NCBI GenBank assembly: GCA_019638705.1
Contig: JAHBTI010000027.1
Coordinates: forward strand, 1-41,796
Origin: Bacteroidota bacterium
GTDB taxonomy: Bacteria; Bacteroidota; Bacteroidia; B-17B0; Aurantibacillaceae
DNA: 41,796 nt
Reading direction: 5' to 3'
Position 1 is the stretch's first letter. Every line of letters begins with the position of its first letter. The translations under genes and the position numbers were made by a program. A model generated the notes under the pieces. That model was not told the origin of the DNA. It did no database searches and saw nothing but the letters and a program-made list of their open reading frames with translations. Below are positions 1-8,080 of this stretch, in pieces.

Positions 1-1
1 C

Positions 2-61
2 GTTATCTCTAATATCAAAGAGGAAAAGGAACTGAAGGGAACGGTGGTGTTGCAACGGTGA
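2..61 (+). CDS. 3' end of an unidentified protein-coding gene (partial)
   Basis: A reading frame is open from the window edge and ends in TGA at 59-61. It encodes a hydrophilic tail reading VISNIKEEKELKGTVVLQR. The stop lies one base from the convergent mqnC stop, so two genes end back to back here. The composition looks like real coding sequence, but 19 residues are too few to name a family. Confidence 0.45.
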   Translation, partial: VISNIKEEKELKGTVVLQR

Positions 62-62
62 T

Positions 63-1190
63 TCAATAAGCAATCACCTGTTCTTCTATATCTGCGGGAA
101 TTTCGCGAAACTCATATTGTTGATTGCGTAACTGCGGTTCAAATCCTGCTTCGCGAATGGTTTCCTGAATTTGTTTGTATGTAAAACGATGTGGCGCACC
201 GGCAGCACTCACCACATTTTCTTCAATCATAATGCTGCCAAAATCGTTTGCACCTGCGTGTAAACACAGTTGCGCGGTAGCTTTGCCAACGGTAAGCCAA
301 CTCGCCTGTATGTTTTCAATGTTCGGCAACATAATACGACTAAGCGCAATCATGCGAATGTACTCATCGGCAGAAACGTTGTTGCTGATGCCTTTTAAGC
401 GGTTTAATAACGTGCCGTCATCTTGAAAGGGCCAAGGAATGAACGCCAAAAATCCTTTTGCACTTGCAGGTTTTTGTGCCTGTACATCGCGCAGCCAAAC
501 CAAATGTTCAAAACGTTCATAAACAGTTTCAACGTGCCCGAACATCATGGTGGCACTTGTGGTTAAATTCAATTGATGCGCAGCTTTCATCACTTCCAGC
601 CATTCGCGCCCCGTGCATTTGCCTTTGCTGATTAAACGGCGAACACGGTCGTTTAAAATTTCCGCGCCCGCGCCGGGCAAGCTGTCTAAACCTGCGTCCA
701 TTAAGGTTTTCAGAACTTCGCTGTGCGTACTTTTTTCTAATTTGGTAATGTGTGCAATTTCGGGTGGACCGAGCGCGTGCAGTTTTAAATTCGGGTAAAG
801 GGATTTTAATTCTTTAAACAAGTTGGCGTAAAACGACAAACCCAAATCGGGGTGATGTCCACCTTGTAATAAAAGTTGGTCTCCGCCGTAGCGGAAGAGT
901 TCGTCAATTTTTTTCTTGTAAGTATCAATGTTGGTGATGTAGCTTTCAGGGTGATTGGGTATGCGATAAAAATTACAAAACTTACAATTGGCAATACACA
1001 CGTTGGTTGTGTTAGCATTTCGGTCTATCTGCCAGGTAACCTTATTGGAATTGTTTTTTTTAATGGTGCGCAGTGCGTTGCCTACAAAGACTAATTCGGC
1101 GGTTGGCGCATTTTCAAAAAGAAACACGCCTTCTTCAATGCTTAAAAAATCTTGTTGCAAAGCGCGTTTTAAAAGAGAATCAATATTCAT
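63..1190 (-). CDS. mqnC: Cyclic dehypoxanthinyl futalosine synthase (radical SAM)
   Basis: MqnC cyclises dehypoxanthine futalosine to cyclic dehypoxanthinyl futalosine, a step of the futalosine menaquinone pathway in the cytoplasm. The 375-residue protein carries the radical SAM cluster motif CIANCKFC (Cys65, Cys69, Cys72), which binds the 4Fe-4S cluster. GGDQLLLQGGHHPDLGL and LHALGPPEI follow, as in MqnC/CofH-type enzymes. MqnE is the close relative, but the QGGHHPDL segment and overall length fit MqnC better. The frame extends upstream to a TTG at 1220. I chose the ATG at 1190 because the family begins near MNIDSLLKRAL. No strong Shine-Dalgarno sequence is present. No other mqn genes are in the window. 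Confidence 0.9.
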   Translation of the reverse strand: MNIDSLLKRALQQDFLSIEEGVFLFENAPTAELVFVGNALRTIKKNNSNKVTWQIDRNANTTNVCIANCKFCNFYRIPNHPESYITNIDTYKKKIDELFRYGGDQLLLQGGHHPDLGLSFYANLFKELKSLYPNLKLHALGPPEIAHITKLEKSTHSEVLKTLMDAGLDSLPGAGAEILNDRVRRLISKGKCTGREWLEVMKAAHQLNLTTSATMMFGHVETVYERFEHLVWLRDVQAQKPASAKGFLAFIPWPFQDDGTLLNRLKGISNNVSADEYIRMIALSRIMLPNIENIQASWLTVGKATAQLCLHAGANDFGSIMIEENVVSAAGAPHRFTYKQIQETIREAGFEPQLRNQQYEFREIPADIEEQVIAY

Positions 1191-1259
1191 GCTTTTTAGT
1201 TTGAGGTGTAAATTTACCAATTAATTCAGCCACTAATTTAGCTCCGCTGAACTTCGTTT

Positions 1260-1302
1260 CACGAATTAACACAAATCATTTGTGAAATTAGTGTAATTCG
1301 TG
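1260..1302. repeat. Imperfect inverted repeat of the CACGAATTA type
   Basis: CACGAATTAACACAAAT (1260-1276) faces ATTAGTGTAATTCGTG (1287-1302). Together they form a long imperfect hairpin with about 10-bp internal periodicity, in the spacer between divergent mqnC and the TPR gene. Periodic intergenic palindromes of this kind are common in Bacteroidota genomes; others of similar design occur near 4061, 17326, 20607 and 25487. No coding function is visible. Confidence 0.55.
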
Positions 1303-1346
1303 GCTCTAAAAACTGCGTTTAGTAGTATATTTAGCGGACAATTAAG

Positions 1347-3188
1347 ATGACACATTTTTCTGTTAAACATACTTTCCTTTTCACGTTTCTGTTTTGTTTT
1401 TCGCTGAAAAATTTTTCGCAAAAAATTCCGAATAACGCAGACAGGCTGGCTGTGCAATATTTTGAGCAAAAAGAATTTGACAAAGCCAACGTGTATTTTG
1501 AAGATTTGTTTGCACAAAATCCAAATCAATGGTACGTCTATTATTACAGGAGTTTGTTGGGCGCAAAAGATTTTTCAACGGCTGAAAAAATTACCAAAAA
1601 GCTGATAAAGCAAAACAAAAGCAATGCCACGTTGTATGTGTATCTCGGAAAAATTTACAAGCTGCAAGGCGATGAAAAAAAAGAAAAAGAGAGTTACGAC
1701 AAAGCCGTTAAAGAATTAGTGCCTGTGCAGTCGCTTGTGCAAAATGTGGCAAATACTTTTGTTGAAGAGCAATTGTACGATTACGCCATTGCAGCGTACA
1801 ACAAAGGGCGCAGAGAAACGCCCGACTATCCTTACTTCTACGAACGCGCCAATGTTTACAAAACAAAAGGCGATTTAACCGCGATGATAAATGAATTTTT
1901 GGACGCGCTTGAATTTAGAGAAACAGATTTGCAAATGGTTCAAATGCACTTGCAAAATTCGCTTGGCTACGGCGATGAAGCAAGCGGAATAAAAAATCCG
2001 ATTTTGAAACAGGAGCTTCAAAAACGTATTCAAAAAAGTCCCGACAAAATTGTGTTTAGCGAGTTTTTGATTTTTATTCAGAAACAACAAAAAGATTTTG
2101 AGGGCGCATTTATTCAAAGCAAAGCCCTTGACAAACGCCTGAAAGAAGAGGGGCAGCGCGTTTACGATTTGGGAAAAATTTGTGTTGCCAATCAACAATG
2201 GGAGACTGCCAAACGTTGTTTTGAATACATTATTACAAAAGGCGAAAACAATGTGTTTTACGACATGGCTGTGATTGACGCACTGAATGCGGATTATACG
2301 GCAACCACACAAAAATCTCAGCCCACATCGGAAGAACTTTTATTGTTAGAACAAAAACTTACCAAAGCAAACGAAAAATACAATCAAAAATTTCAGAATG
2401 CTCAACTGCTGAAAAATTTGGTAACGCTGAAAGCCTATTATTTAGACAAAAGCGAAGAAGCCATGAACTTGCTTGACGGTTACATTTCGCAAGCTGGAAT
2501 TGACAGGGTGCTGAAAGCAGAACTTAAAATTATGTCGGCTGACATTAATTTGCTCGCAGGAAATATTTGGGACGCTTCGCTTTTATACTCTCAGGTTGAA
2601 AAAGATTTTAAGTACGAAGCCATTGGTCAAGATGCAAAATTTAAAAATGCAAAGTTGAGTTTTTACGCGGGCGAATTTGCGTGGGCAAAAACGCAAGCCG
2701 ATGTGTTGAAAGGCGCAACCACAAAATTAATTGCCAACGATGCGCTTGATTTATCTTTGGTAATAAGCGATGCCATTGGCATTGACACCAACGAAGCACC
2801 TTTAAAACTTTTTGCAAGTGCAGAATTGCTAATCTTACAACACAAATACAACGAAGCCATTGCGCGCATGGACAGCATTAATCTGTTGTTTGCCGACAAT
2901 ACTTTGGGCGATGATATTTTTTACAAGAAAGCGCAAATATACATCACGCTTGGCAAGTACGCCGATGCCGAAGCTGCGTACAAAAATATTTTAGAGTTTT
3001 ATCCGACTGAATTATACGGCGATGATGCACAATTTAAACTTGCCGAGTTGTACGAAAAAAATATCGGCAACAAAGAAAAAGCCAAACAAGCCTACGAAGA
3101 TGTGCTCACCAAATATCCCGGCAGCATTTACACCGTTGAAGCCCGAAAACGTTTTCGTGAGTTGAGAGGTGATGCGTTGAGTAATTGA
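1347..3188 (+). CDS. Secreted tetratricopeptide-repeat protein
   Basis: This 613-residue protein starts with a Sec signal peptide (basic start, hydrophobic FLFTFLFCFSL, probable cleavage after NFSQ). Almost all the rest is helical TPR sequence. Repeats are visible near residues 33-120 (AVQYFEQKEFDKANVYFEDLF, YVYLGKIYKLQGDEKKEKESYDKA), and a last pair near 525-600 ends in KQAYEDVLTKYPGSIYTVEARKRF. No enzymatic domain is seen. Such proteins usually act as periplasmic scaffolds or assembly factors, but a specific role cannot be assigned. It is a single gene, divergent from mqnC and convergent with the lipoprotein gene at 3210. Confidence 0.8.
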   Translation: MTHFSVKHTFLFTFLFCFSLKNFSQKIPNNADRLAVQYFEQKEFDKANVYFEDLFAQNPNQWYVYYYRSLLGAKDFSTAEKITKKLIKQNKSNATLYVYLGKIYKLQGDEKKEKESYDKAVKELVPVQSLVQNVANTFVEEQLYDYAIAAYNKGRRETPDYPYFYERANVYKTKGDLTAMINEFLDALEFRETDLQMVQMHLQNSLGYGDEASGIKNPILKQELQKRIQKSPDKIVFSEFLIFIQKQQKDFEGAFIQSKALDKRLKEEGQRVYDLGKICVANQQWETAKRCFEYIITKGENNVFYDMAVIDALNADYTATTQKSQPTSEELLLLEQKLTKANEKYNQKFQNAQLLKNLVTLKAYYLDKSEEAMNLLDGYISQAGIDRVLKAELKIMSADINLLAGNIWDASLLYSQVEKDFKYEAIGQDAKFKNAKLSFYAGEFAWAKTQADVLKGATTKLIANDALDLSLVISDAIGIDTNEAPLKLFASAELLILQHKYNEAIARMDSINLLFADNTLGDDIFYKKAQIYITLGKYADAEAAYKNILEFYPTELYGDDAQFKLAELYEKNIGNKEKAKQAYEDVLTKYPGSIYTVEARKRFRELRGDALSN

Positions 3189-3209
3189 GAAACCTTAAAG
3201 GCGAAAAGT

Positions 3210-3662
3210 TTATTTGTCTTTCACTTCAAAAGTTACCGTCCAACCATTCGGAAGTTTTGGAACTGTTACCCAATTATAGGAAAAAGCCATGCTTTTACAT
3301 AAACCGCATTGTTTCACCGTTACTTTGTAATGGTATTTATTTTCGTTGCTAATGGAAGTAACTTCTCGTATAAATTTCACATTACATTGTCCTGTAACAT
3401 ACATACCGAGTAAAGTTTCTGTGTTAAAATCAATATTTGGAAGTTGTGCAATACAAGTGCTATCAAACGTTTTTTGATAAGTGTCTTGGTCAAGAATTAC
3501 AAAAGTTTCAGCGTTATTGTCTTTCGGAAAACAAATTCCGCCAAGCGAAGTTTTTATAATGCCTTTGTGTTTATCATCGCCCCAGCATTTTGGATTTTTG
3601 CGACATGAAAAAAATTGAGTAAGCAAAACAAATGCAGTTAATATAAATGCTGCTTTTTTCAT
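3210..3662 (-). CDS. Small cysteine-containing lipoprotein of unknown function
   Basis: A 150-residue protein begins with a short lysine start, a hydrophobic segment (AAFILTAFVLLTQ) and Cys20 in FFSC, a weak lipobox suggesting a membrane-anchored lipoprotein. The mature part has several more cysteines (NPKCW, GGICF, STCIA, GQCNV, KQCGLC) and a C-terminal half (TLLGMYVTGQC...WVTVPKLPNGWTVTFEV) that loosely recalls PrcB-like domains of Bacteroidota lipoproteins. It follows the DUF59 gene by 24 bases on the same strand, so it may be the last cistron of the suf transcript, though nothing in it points to Fe-S assembly. Function unknown. Confidence 0.7.
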   Translation of the reverse strand: MKKAAFILTAFVLLTQFFSCRKNPKCWGDDKHKGIIKTSLGGICFPKDNNAETFVILDQDTYQKTFDSTCIAQLPNIDFNTETLLGMYVTGQCNVKFIREVTSISNENKYHYKVTVKQCGLCKSMAFSYNWVTVPKLPNGWTVTFEVKDK

Positions 3663-3686
3663 GTAAACAAAAGTAATCCTTTTAGC

Positions 3687-4016
3687 TCACATAAAACCCA
3701 ATTCCAATTGCGCAACCTCACTCATCATTTCTTTTTCCCAAGAGGGTTCAAAGGTGAGTTTTAATTCTGCTGATTTAATGCCTTGCACTAACTTCAGTTT
3801 ATTTTCTACTTCCGAAGGTAAACTTTCTGCTACAGGGCAGTTGGGCGAAGTAAGTGTCATCACCACTTTTAAATTATTTTTATCGTCTAAATTGAGTTCA
3901 TAAATTAAACCCAATTCCCAAATATCCACAGGAATTTCGGGGTCAAAGCAGGTTTTGATTTCGTCAATTACACGCTGCATTAATTCGGTGTTTTTTGTAA
4001 TAATTATTGCCGACAT
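3687..4016 (-). CDS. MIP18/DUF59 family Fe-S assembly protein (SufT-like)
   Basis: A 109-residue single-domain protein of the MIP18 (DUF59) family. The family signature is visible: CFDPEIPVDIWELGLIYEL near residues 22-40, then VVMTLTSPNCPVAESLP, with the reactive cysteine of the TSPNCP loop. Members (SufT, PaaD, human CIAO2) help mature or deliver Fe-S clusters. It lies downstream of sufE on the same strand, separated by a 180-base spacer containing a hairpin and a repeat, so its expression may be partly uncoupled from the rest of the cluster. The symbol sufT is plausible but not proved. Confidence 0.85.
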   Translation of the reverse strand: MSAIIITKNTELMQRVIDEIKTCFDPEIPVDIWELGLIYELNLDDKNNLKVVMTLTSPNCPVAESLPSEVENKLKLVQGIKSAELKLTFEPSWEKEMMSEVAQLELGFM

Positions 4017-4060
4017 ACTACTTAAAATTCTAAATACTAATTTCTAAATTCTAACACATT

Positions 4061-4194
4061 AAACCACATAGATACATAGATTGCATAGAATTTACTTTTG
4101 AAAAAAGTTTAACATAGTCATGTCGCTTTGCGACATTCTCTGTGTACTCTGTGCAACAACTATCAAACAAAAAAACTATGTGCCTATGTGGTTT
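4061..4194. repeat. Long inverted repeat of the CCACATAG type in the sufE-DUF59 spacer
   Basis: AAACCACATAGATACATAG (4061-4079) is matched by the reverse complement of 4176-4194, with 17 of 19 positions equal. The arms enclose about 95 bases containing further CATAG-type and CTCTGTG-type fragments and a tight hairpin at 4120-4136. The whole spacer could fold into one structure and probably modulates read-through between sufE and the DUF59 gene. That effect is inferred. Confidence 0.6.
4120..4136. repeat. Perfect 7-bp hairpin with TTT loop
   Basis: ATGTCGC-TTT-GCGACAT forms a perfect 7-bp stem. It has no adjoining T-run of terminator length, so it is more likely a structural part of the larger inverted repeat than a terminator. 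Confidence 0.5.
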
Positions 4195-4200
4195 CAACTT

Positions 4201-4620
4201 TTAAATTTTAACTTGACTTAGTGCTTCCTTCTTCATTCTGTTAATCATGCTCACCAAGCCGTTTGCGCGTGTTGGACTTAAATGTTCTTTCAATCCGATT
4301 TTATCCAGAAACTTTAATTCCGCTTTCACAATGTCTTCGGGTTTTTGGTTTGACAGAACTCTTATCATCAACGCCACCATGCCTTTGGTAATAATTGCAT
4401 CGCTGTCTGCCGTAAACATCATTTTTCCGTCAATCAGTTCAGAGTTAAGCCACACGCGGCTTTGACAACCTTTTATAATTGCTTCTTCGGTTTTTTGTTC
4501 TTCTTTAATTAATGGCAAGGCTTTTCCCAAGTCAATCAGGTGCTCGTATTTCGCTTCCCAATCCTCGCCGAAAAATTCAAATTCTTCAATTATTTCCTGT
4601 TCAATTTCTTCTATGCTCAT
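4201..4620 (-). CDS. sufE: SufE sulfur acceptor protein
   Basis: SufE takes the persulfide sulfur from SufS and passes it to the SufBC2D scaffold. The 139-residue protein shows the family core: the YEHLIDLGKALP segment and the conserved acceptor loop KGCQSRVW with Cys52, followed by DSDAIITKGMVALMIRVLSNQKPEDI. Its ATG overlaps the sufS stop (ATGA, 4 bases), which implies translational coupling and equal expression with sufS. Length is normal for the family. Confidence 0.95.
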   Translation of the reverse strand: MSIEEIEQEIIEEFEFFGEDWEAKYEHLIDLGKALPLIKEEQKTEEAIIKGCQSRVWLNSELIDGKMMFTADSDAIITKGMVALMIRVLSNQKPEDIVKAELKFLDKIGLKEHLSPTRANGLVSMINRMKKEALSQVKI

Positions 4621-5843
4621 AATAACATTTTGATTGATTTTTTTAATTTCTCAATAAAAAAATCTATTTCACTTTTTGTATTATAAACCGCAAATGAAAT
4701 TCTGATTGTACCTTGAATGTTCAGACATTGCATTAGTGGCTGTGTGCAGTGATGTCCCGTGCGCACTGCTATTCCGTATTTATCCAACAAAGTGCCCACA
4801 TCAAAAGGGTGCGCATTTTTTACGTTGAAAGAAATGACACCCGCTTTGTGTTCACTTTTTCCGTACATAATCACTTCGGGAATTTGCGAGAGTTGTTGTT
4901 GCGTGTATTGAACCAATTCGTGTTCGTGTTCAAAAATGTTTTGCATTCCAATTTCGTCTATAAAACGAATGGCTTCCGCAAAGCCTATTGCGCCTGCAAT
5001 GTCGGGCGTTCCTGCTTCAAAACGCAAAGCACCTTCGGCGTATTCTGTTTTTTCAAAGGTTACGGTTTTAATTGTTCCGCCGCCAACTTTTGAAACCGAC
5101 AATTCGTTCAGCCATTTTTCGGATAAATACAACAAACCAATTCCTGTGGGTGCGTAAATTTTATGTGCGCTGCAAACAAAAAAATCAACGTTTAGTTTTT
5201 GTAAATCAATTTGCATGTGCGGCGCAGACTGTGCTCCGTCCACCAACACAGGGATTTTATGTTTTTGCGCAACCGCTTTTATTTTTTCAATGTCGGTAAT
5301 TACACCCAAAGTATTTGAAACGTGCGCAACGGCAATCAATTTTGTTTTTTCGCTGATTAATTTTTCAAACGCAGCATAATCCAACGTTTCATTTTCAGCT
5401 AAAGGAATAACTTTTAATTTTCCGTTGTTCTGTTCTGCCCACAGTTGCCAAGGCAGAATGTTTGAGTGGTGTTCGTAAGCAGATAAAATAATTTCATCGC
5501 CCGCTTGCAAATAATTACTTGCCAAACTTTGTGCCACCATATTTATACTGTCGGTTGTGCCTGCGGTAAAAATGAGTTGTTGGTCATTTTTTATGTTGAA
5601 ATGATTGGTGATTGTTTTTCGTGCAAGTTCAAATTCTTCGGTGGCTTTGCGGCTCAAGGTATGCACGCCGCGATGAATATTTGCATTCGTGTTTTTATAA
5701 AAATCGGAAATGGAATTAATCACGCTCAAAGGTTTTTGCGTGGTTGCGCCATTGTCAAAATAAATCAGCGGATAATTATTTATCTTCTGATTTAAAATCG
5801 GAAATTGTTTGCGAATATTTTCTGTGTTTATGACTTTTGACAT
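4617..5843 (-). CDS. sufS: Cysteine desulfurase SufS
   Basis: SufS is a PLP enzyme that converts cysteine to alanine and leaves a persulfide for Fe-S assembly. In 408 residues it shows YFDNGATTQKP near the N-terminus, EHHSNILPW (the PLP-stacking histidine region), VDGAQSAPH and the Schiff-base lysine Lys228 in CSAHKIYAPTG. The persulfide cysteine Cys366 sits in RTGHHCTQPLM, the short group II loop that separates SufS from IscS/NifS. The next gene, sufE, overlaps it. Upstream, 43 bases away, lies an unrelated cyclase-like gene that separates it from sufD. Confidence 0.96.
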   Translation of the reverse strand: MSKVINTENIRKQFPILNQKINNYPLIYFDNGATTQKPLSVINSISDFYKNTNANIHRGVHTLSRKATEEFELARKTITNHFNIKNDQQLIFTAGTTDSINMVAQSLASNYLQAGDEIILSAYEHHSNILPWQLWAEQNNGKLKVIPLAENETLDYAAFEKLISEKTKLIAVAHVSNTLGVITDIEKIKAVAQKHKIPVLVDGAQSAPHMQIDLQKLNVDFFVCSAHKIYAPTGIGLLYLSEKWLNELSVSKVGGGTIKTVTFEKTEYAEGALRFEAGTPDIAGAIGFAEAIRFIDEIGMQNIFEHEHELVQYTQQQLSQIPEVIMYGKSEHKAGVISFNVKNAHPFDVGTLLDKYGIAVRTGHHCTQPLMQCLNIQGTIRISFAVYNTKSEIDFFIEKLKKSIKMLL

Positions 5844-5885
5844 TTTTATTTATTGTCGCCTATGTAAAATTTCTCTACTCATAAC

Positions 5886-6650
5886 TCATTCAATATTTGC
5901 ATTCATTGGCATAAAACTTTGTAAAAACTGTATTGTGTTTTCAATTTTTTTCCGCACATCATCATTATCAACCGATTTCTTATGTTTTGCAAAATTTTCT
6001 CTTACGTTTTTGCTATAATTTTTAAATGCCTCGTCATTAAGTTGTCCTGTAACAAGACACAGTACATACTCATCTGATAGTTCAAGATTTTTTTTGTACG
6101 GAACTTTATATTTTTTGGCATATGGTTGCAAAAATGTTTCAATATCATAGTTTCGTCTAACTATTTCTTCAGTTAAGCTGCTATCAAGAACAGTTCCTGC
6201 CCAATGTTGCATCTCTGCTTTTTCGTGTGCTCTTACAAGTCCTTTACCAAAAACAGAGTTAATATTGTAAAGTCCACCCATTTCATTTTTTTGTTGAAAA
6301 TCAACATACTCAATTTCTCCGTACACGACTGAACCTCTTGCAGGAAAAAAGTAGTCAATTGCGTGCCAATTAAATATGTGTGCGACTTCCAAAATCTCCT
6401 TTAGAGATTCTTCGCTATCATCATTTGTCCAAAAAATAACTGTATCAGAAAAGTTAATGCAATTTATTCTTGATTGTGATAAGTCGGCAACGACACTTCC
6501 GTGTGAAGTATGTTTTAATTTTTCTTTCGCTAAAGCATTTTCGATGTCACGGAAGATATTTCCAATAATCCTTTTTTGGTAATCTACATCGTTATTATCA
6601 ATAAACTGCTTAAATCCTAAGTAGTCAAAATATGCTATAAATTTTTTCAT
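5886..6650 (-). CDS. Divergent class III nucleotidyl cyclase-like protein of unknown function
   Basis: I do not know a characterised homologue. The 254-residue protein (259 if it starts at the ATG at 6665) has the layout of a divergent class III nucleotidyl cyclase domain: KKFIAYFDYLGFKQF at the N-terminus (like the DxxGF strand with the first metal Asp), CINFSDTVIFW (second Asp) and PARGSVVYGEIEY (the RG...G strand). FGKGLVRAHEKAEMQHWAG and a helical tail follow. The pattern matches a widespread uncharacterised family. Whether it makes a cyclic nucleotide is unknown; no transmembrane or effector gene lies beside it. It sits between sufD and sufS in the same direction, and its codon usage looks more AT-rich than that of its neighbours, suggesting later insertion. 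I prefer the ATG at 6650 because the domain starts right after it. Confidence 0.75.
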   Translation of the reverse strand: MKKFIAYFDYLGFKQFIDNNDVDYQKRIIGNIFRDIENALAKEKLKHTSHGSVVADLSQSRINCINFSDTVIFWTNDDSEESLKEILEVAHIFNWHAIDYFFPARGSVVYGEIEYVDFQQKNEMGGLYNINSVFGKGLVRAHEKAEMQHWAGTVLDSSLTEEIVRRNYDIETFLQPYAKKYKVPYKKNLELSDEYVLCLVTGQLNDEAFKNYSKNVRENFAKHKKSVDNDDVRKKIENTIQFLQSFMPMNANIE

Positions 6651-6714
6651 CTTTACATTGAGCATTTGAGTAACCTAATTAACCTTGTGTTATAAATTAC
6701 ATTCTTCATGTCCC

Positions 6715-7992
6715 TTAAATCATCTCTGCTTTTTCCAATATACGTCGTTTCAATTCTTCCACTTCAATTTTATCAATCACTTCTTGCGCAAAGGAAGCCA
6801 ACAAAATTTTTCTTCCGCTTTCTTTTCCTATGCCGCGCGTGTTCAGGTAAAATAAAGCGTTCTCGTCAATTTTTCCTGTGCTTGTGCCGTGCGAGCATTT
6901 TACATCGTTGGCGTAAATTTCCAATTGCGGTTTTGTGTTGATTGTGGCATCGTCGCTCAACAAAATATTTTTGCTGCTTTGATACGCATTTGTTTTTTGT
7001 GCGTCTTTACGCACATAAATTTTTCCGTTAAAAACGCCAACGCTTTTATCGTTTGCCAAACCTTTATACAATTCGTTGCTTTCGCAATTCGGTACTTGGT
7101 GGTCAACCAAGGTGTGATTATCAATTAACTGATTTTGTTTGGCAGAGAAAAATCCGTTTAAGTGTGCGATACTGTTTTCACCAAGCAAAGCGACGTTGTG
7201 ATTGTTCCGCACCACCTGTCCGCCAAGCGTTACGGTGGTGTTGTCATAAATGCTGTTGCGTTCTACTTTTACTTGATTTGTATTAACGGAAAACCCTTTT
7301 TCACTTTCGTTTTGAAAAATATAAGAAGTGAGTTTCGCATTTTCAGCGACAAATTTTTCGCTCAAAAAATTGGTAAAGATTTTTCCTTCGCCGAAAATAA
7401 TTTGTTGTTCAATAATTGTTGCTTCCGAGTTTTCCTGCAATTCAATTAGGTTGCGTGTGTTTACCAATATTTCACTTTGCGAAGAACTTACATACAAAAT
7501 ATGAATGGGCATTTGTAAAATTTCATTTTTTTCAATGCGCAAATGAAACCCGTTTCCGCTGAAAGCCGTGTTCAGCGCGATAAACGCATCGCTTTCTACA
7601 TCGGCGATTGAAGCAATTAATTTTTTTCCCTTATCGTCTAAATTTGAAAATGAATTGATGTGAACGCCTTTTAAAATAATTTTATCGCTCAACTCTTCCG
7701 AATAATTTCCATTCAAAACAACAAGTGTAACAGCATCATCTAATTTGTATGGTTTTAGATTTGCGTTTGTAACAGTTTCAAATTTCTGCGCAATGTTTTT
7801 GAACTCGCGTTTAAACACCGCGTCCATATTGCAATATTTATACTCTTCGTGCTTGTTGTTGGGAATGCCTTTGTTTTCAAGGTAAAGCAAGGCTTTCGTT
7901 AAAGTTGTATCATTAATAAACGAAACTTTATTCGCAGACGAAGAAATGGAATTTATTATTTGTTGTGTAGTATTTGATTTCTCGGCAATCAT
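6715..7992 (-). CDS. sufD: SufD, Fe-S scaffold subunit
   Basis: SufD pairs with SufB in the SufBC2D scaffold, where Fe-S clusters are built. The 425-residue protein has a variable helical N-terminus (residues 1-130) and a C-terminal right-handed beta-helix of short strands rich in N, H and G (LGGQVVRNNHNVALLGENSIAHLNG). The family end motif DDVKCSHGTSTGKID...LFYLNTRGI, with the conserved SHG histidine, is present. Its identity is clear from its similarity in layout to SufB and from its place after sufC. A mobile-looking repeat lies in the 88-base gap to sufC. Confidence 0.95.
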   Translation of the reverse strand: MIAEKSNTTQQIINSISSSANKVSFINDTTLTKALLYLENKGIPNNKHEEYKYCNMDAVFKREFKNIAQKFETVTNANLKPYKLDDAVTLVVLNGNYSEELSDKIILKGVHINSFSNLDDKGKKLIASIADVESDAFIALNTAFSGNGFHLRIEKNEILQMPIHILYVSSSQSEILVNTRNLIELQENSEATIIEQQIIFGEGKIFTNFLSEKFVAENAKLTSYIFQNESEKGFSVNTNQVKVERNSIYDNTTVTLGGQVVRNNHNVALLGENSIAHLNGFFSAKQNQLIDNHTLVDHQVPNCESNELYKGLANDKSVGVFNGKIYVRKDAQKTNAYQSSKNILLSDDATINTKPQLEIYANDVKCSHGTSTGKIDENALFYLNTRGIGKESGRKILLASFAQEVIDKIEVEELKRRILEKAEMI

Positions 7993-8018
7993 ATTTTTAT
8001 TTTTTCAATAACGACGGT

Positions 8019-8071
8019 TGTCATTCTGAGGAACGAAGAATCTGAGAGATGCTTCCTTCGTCAGCATGACA
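8019..8071. repeat. Dispersed TGTCATTCTGAG-type palindromic repeat
   Basis: TGTCATTCTGAG (8019-8030) opens and ATGACA (8066-8071) closes a 53-base imperfect palindrome whose inner part reads ACGAAGAATCTGAG and CTTCCTTCGTCAG. This is the widely dispersed intergenic repeat type known from many bacterial genomes. It fills the gap between sufC and sufD. Confidence 0.65.
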
Positions 8072-8080
8072 GGCTGCCTA

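Noticed and set aside
1875..2312. 145-codon minus-strand frame inside the TPR protein gene
   Set aside because: It is antisense to a well-supported TPR gene and its sequence has no domain.
5886..6650. Complete Pycsar or CBASS defence system
   Set aside because: Only a cyclase-like protein is present; the neighbours are suf genes, and no effector or accessory gene is adjacent.
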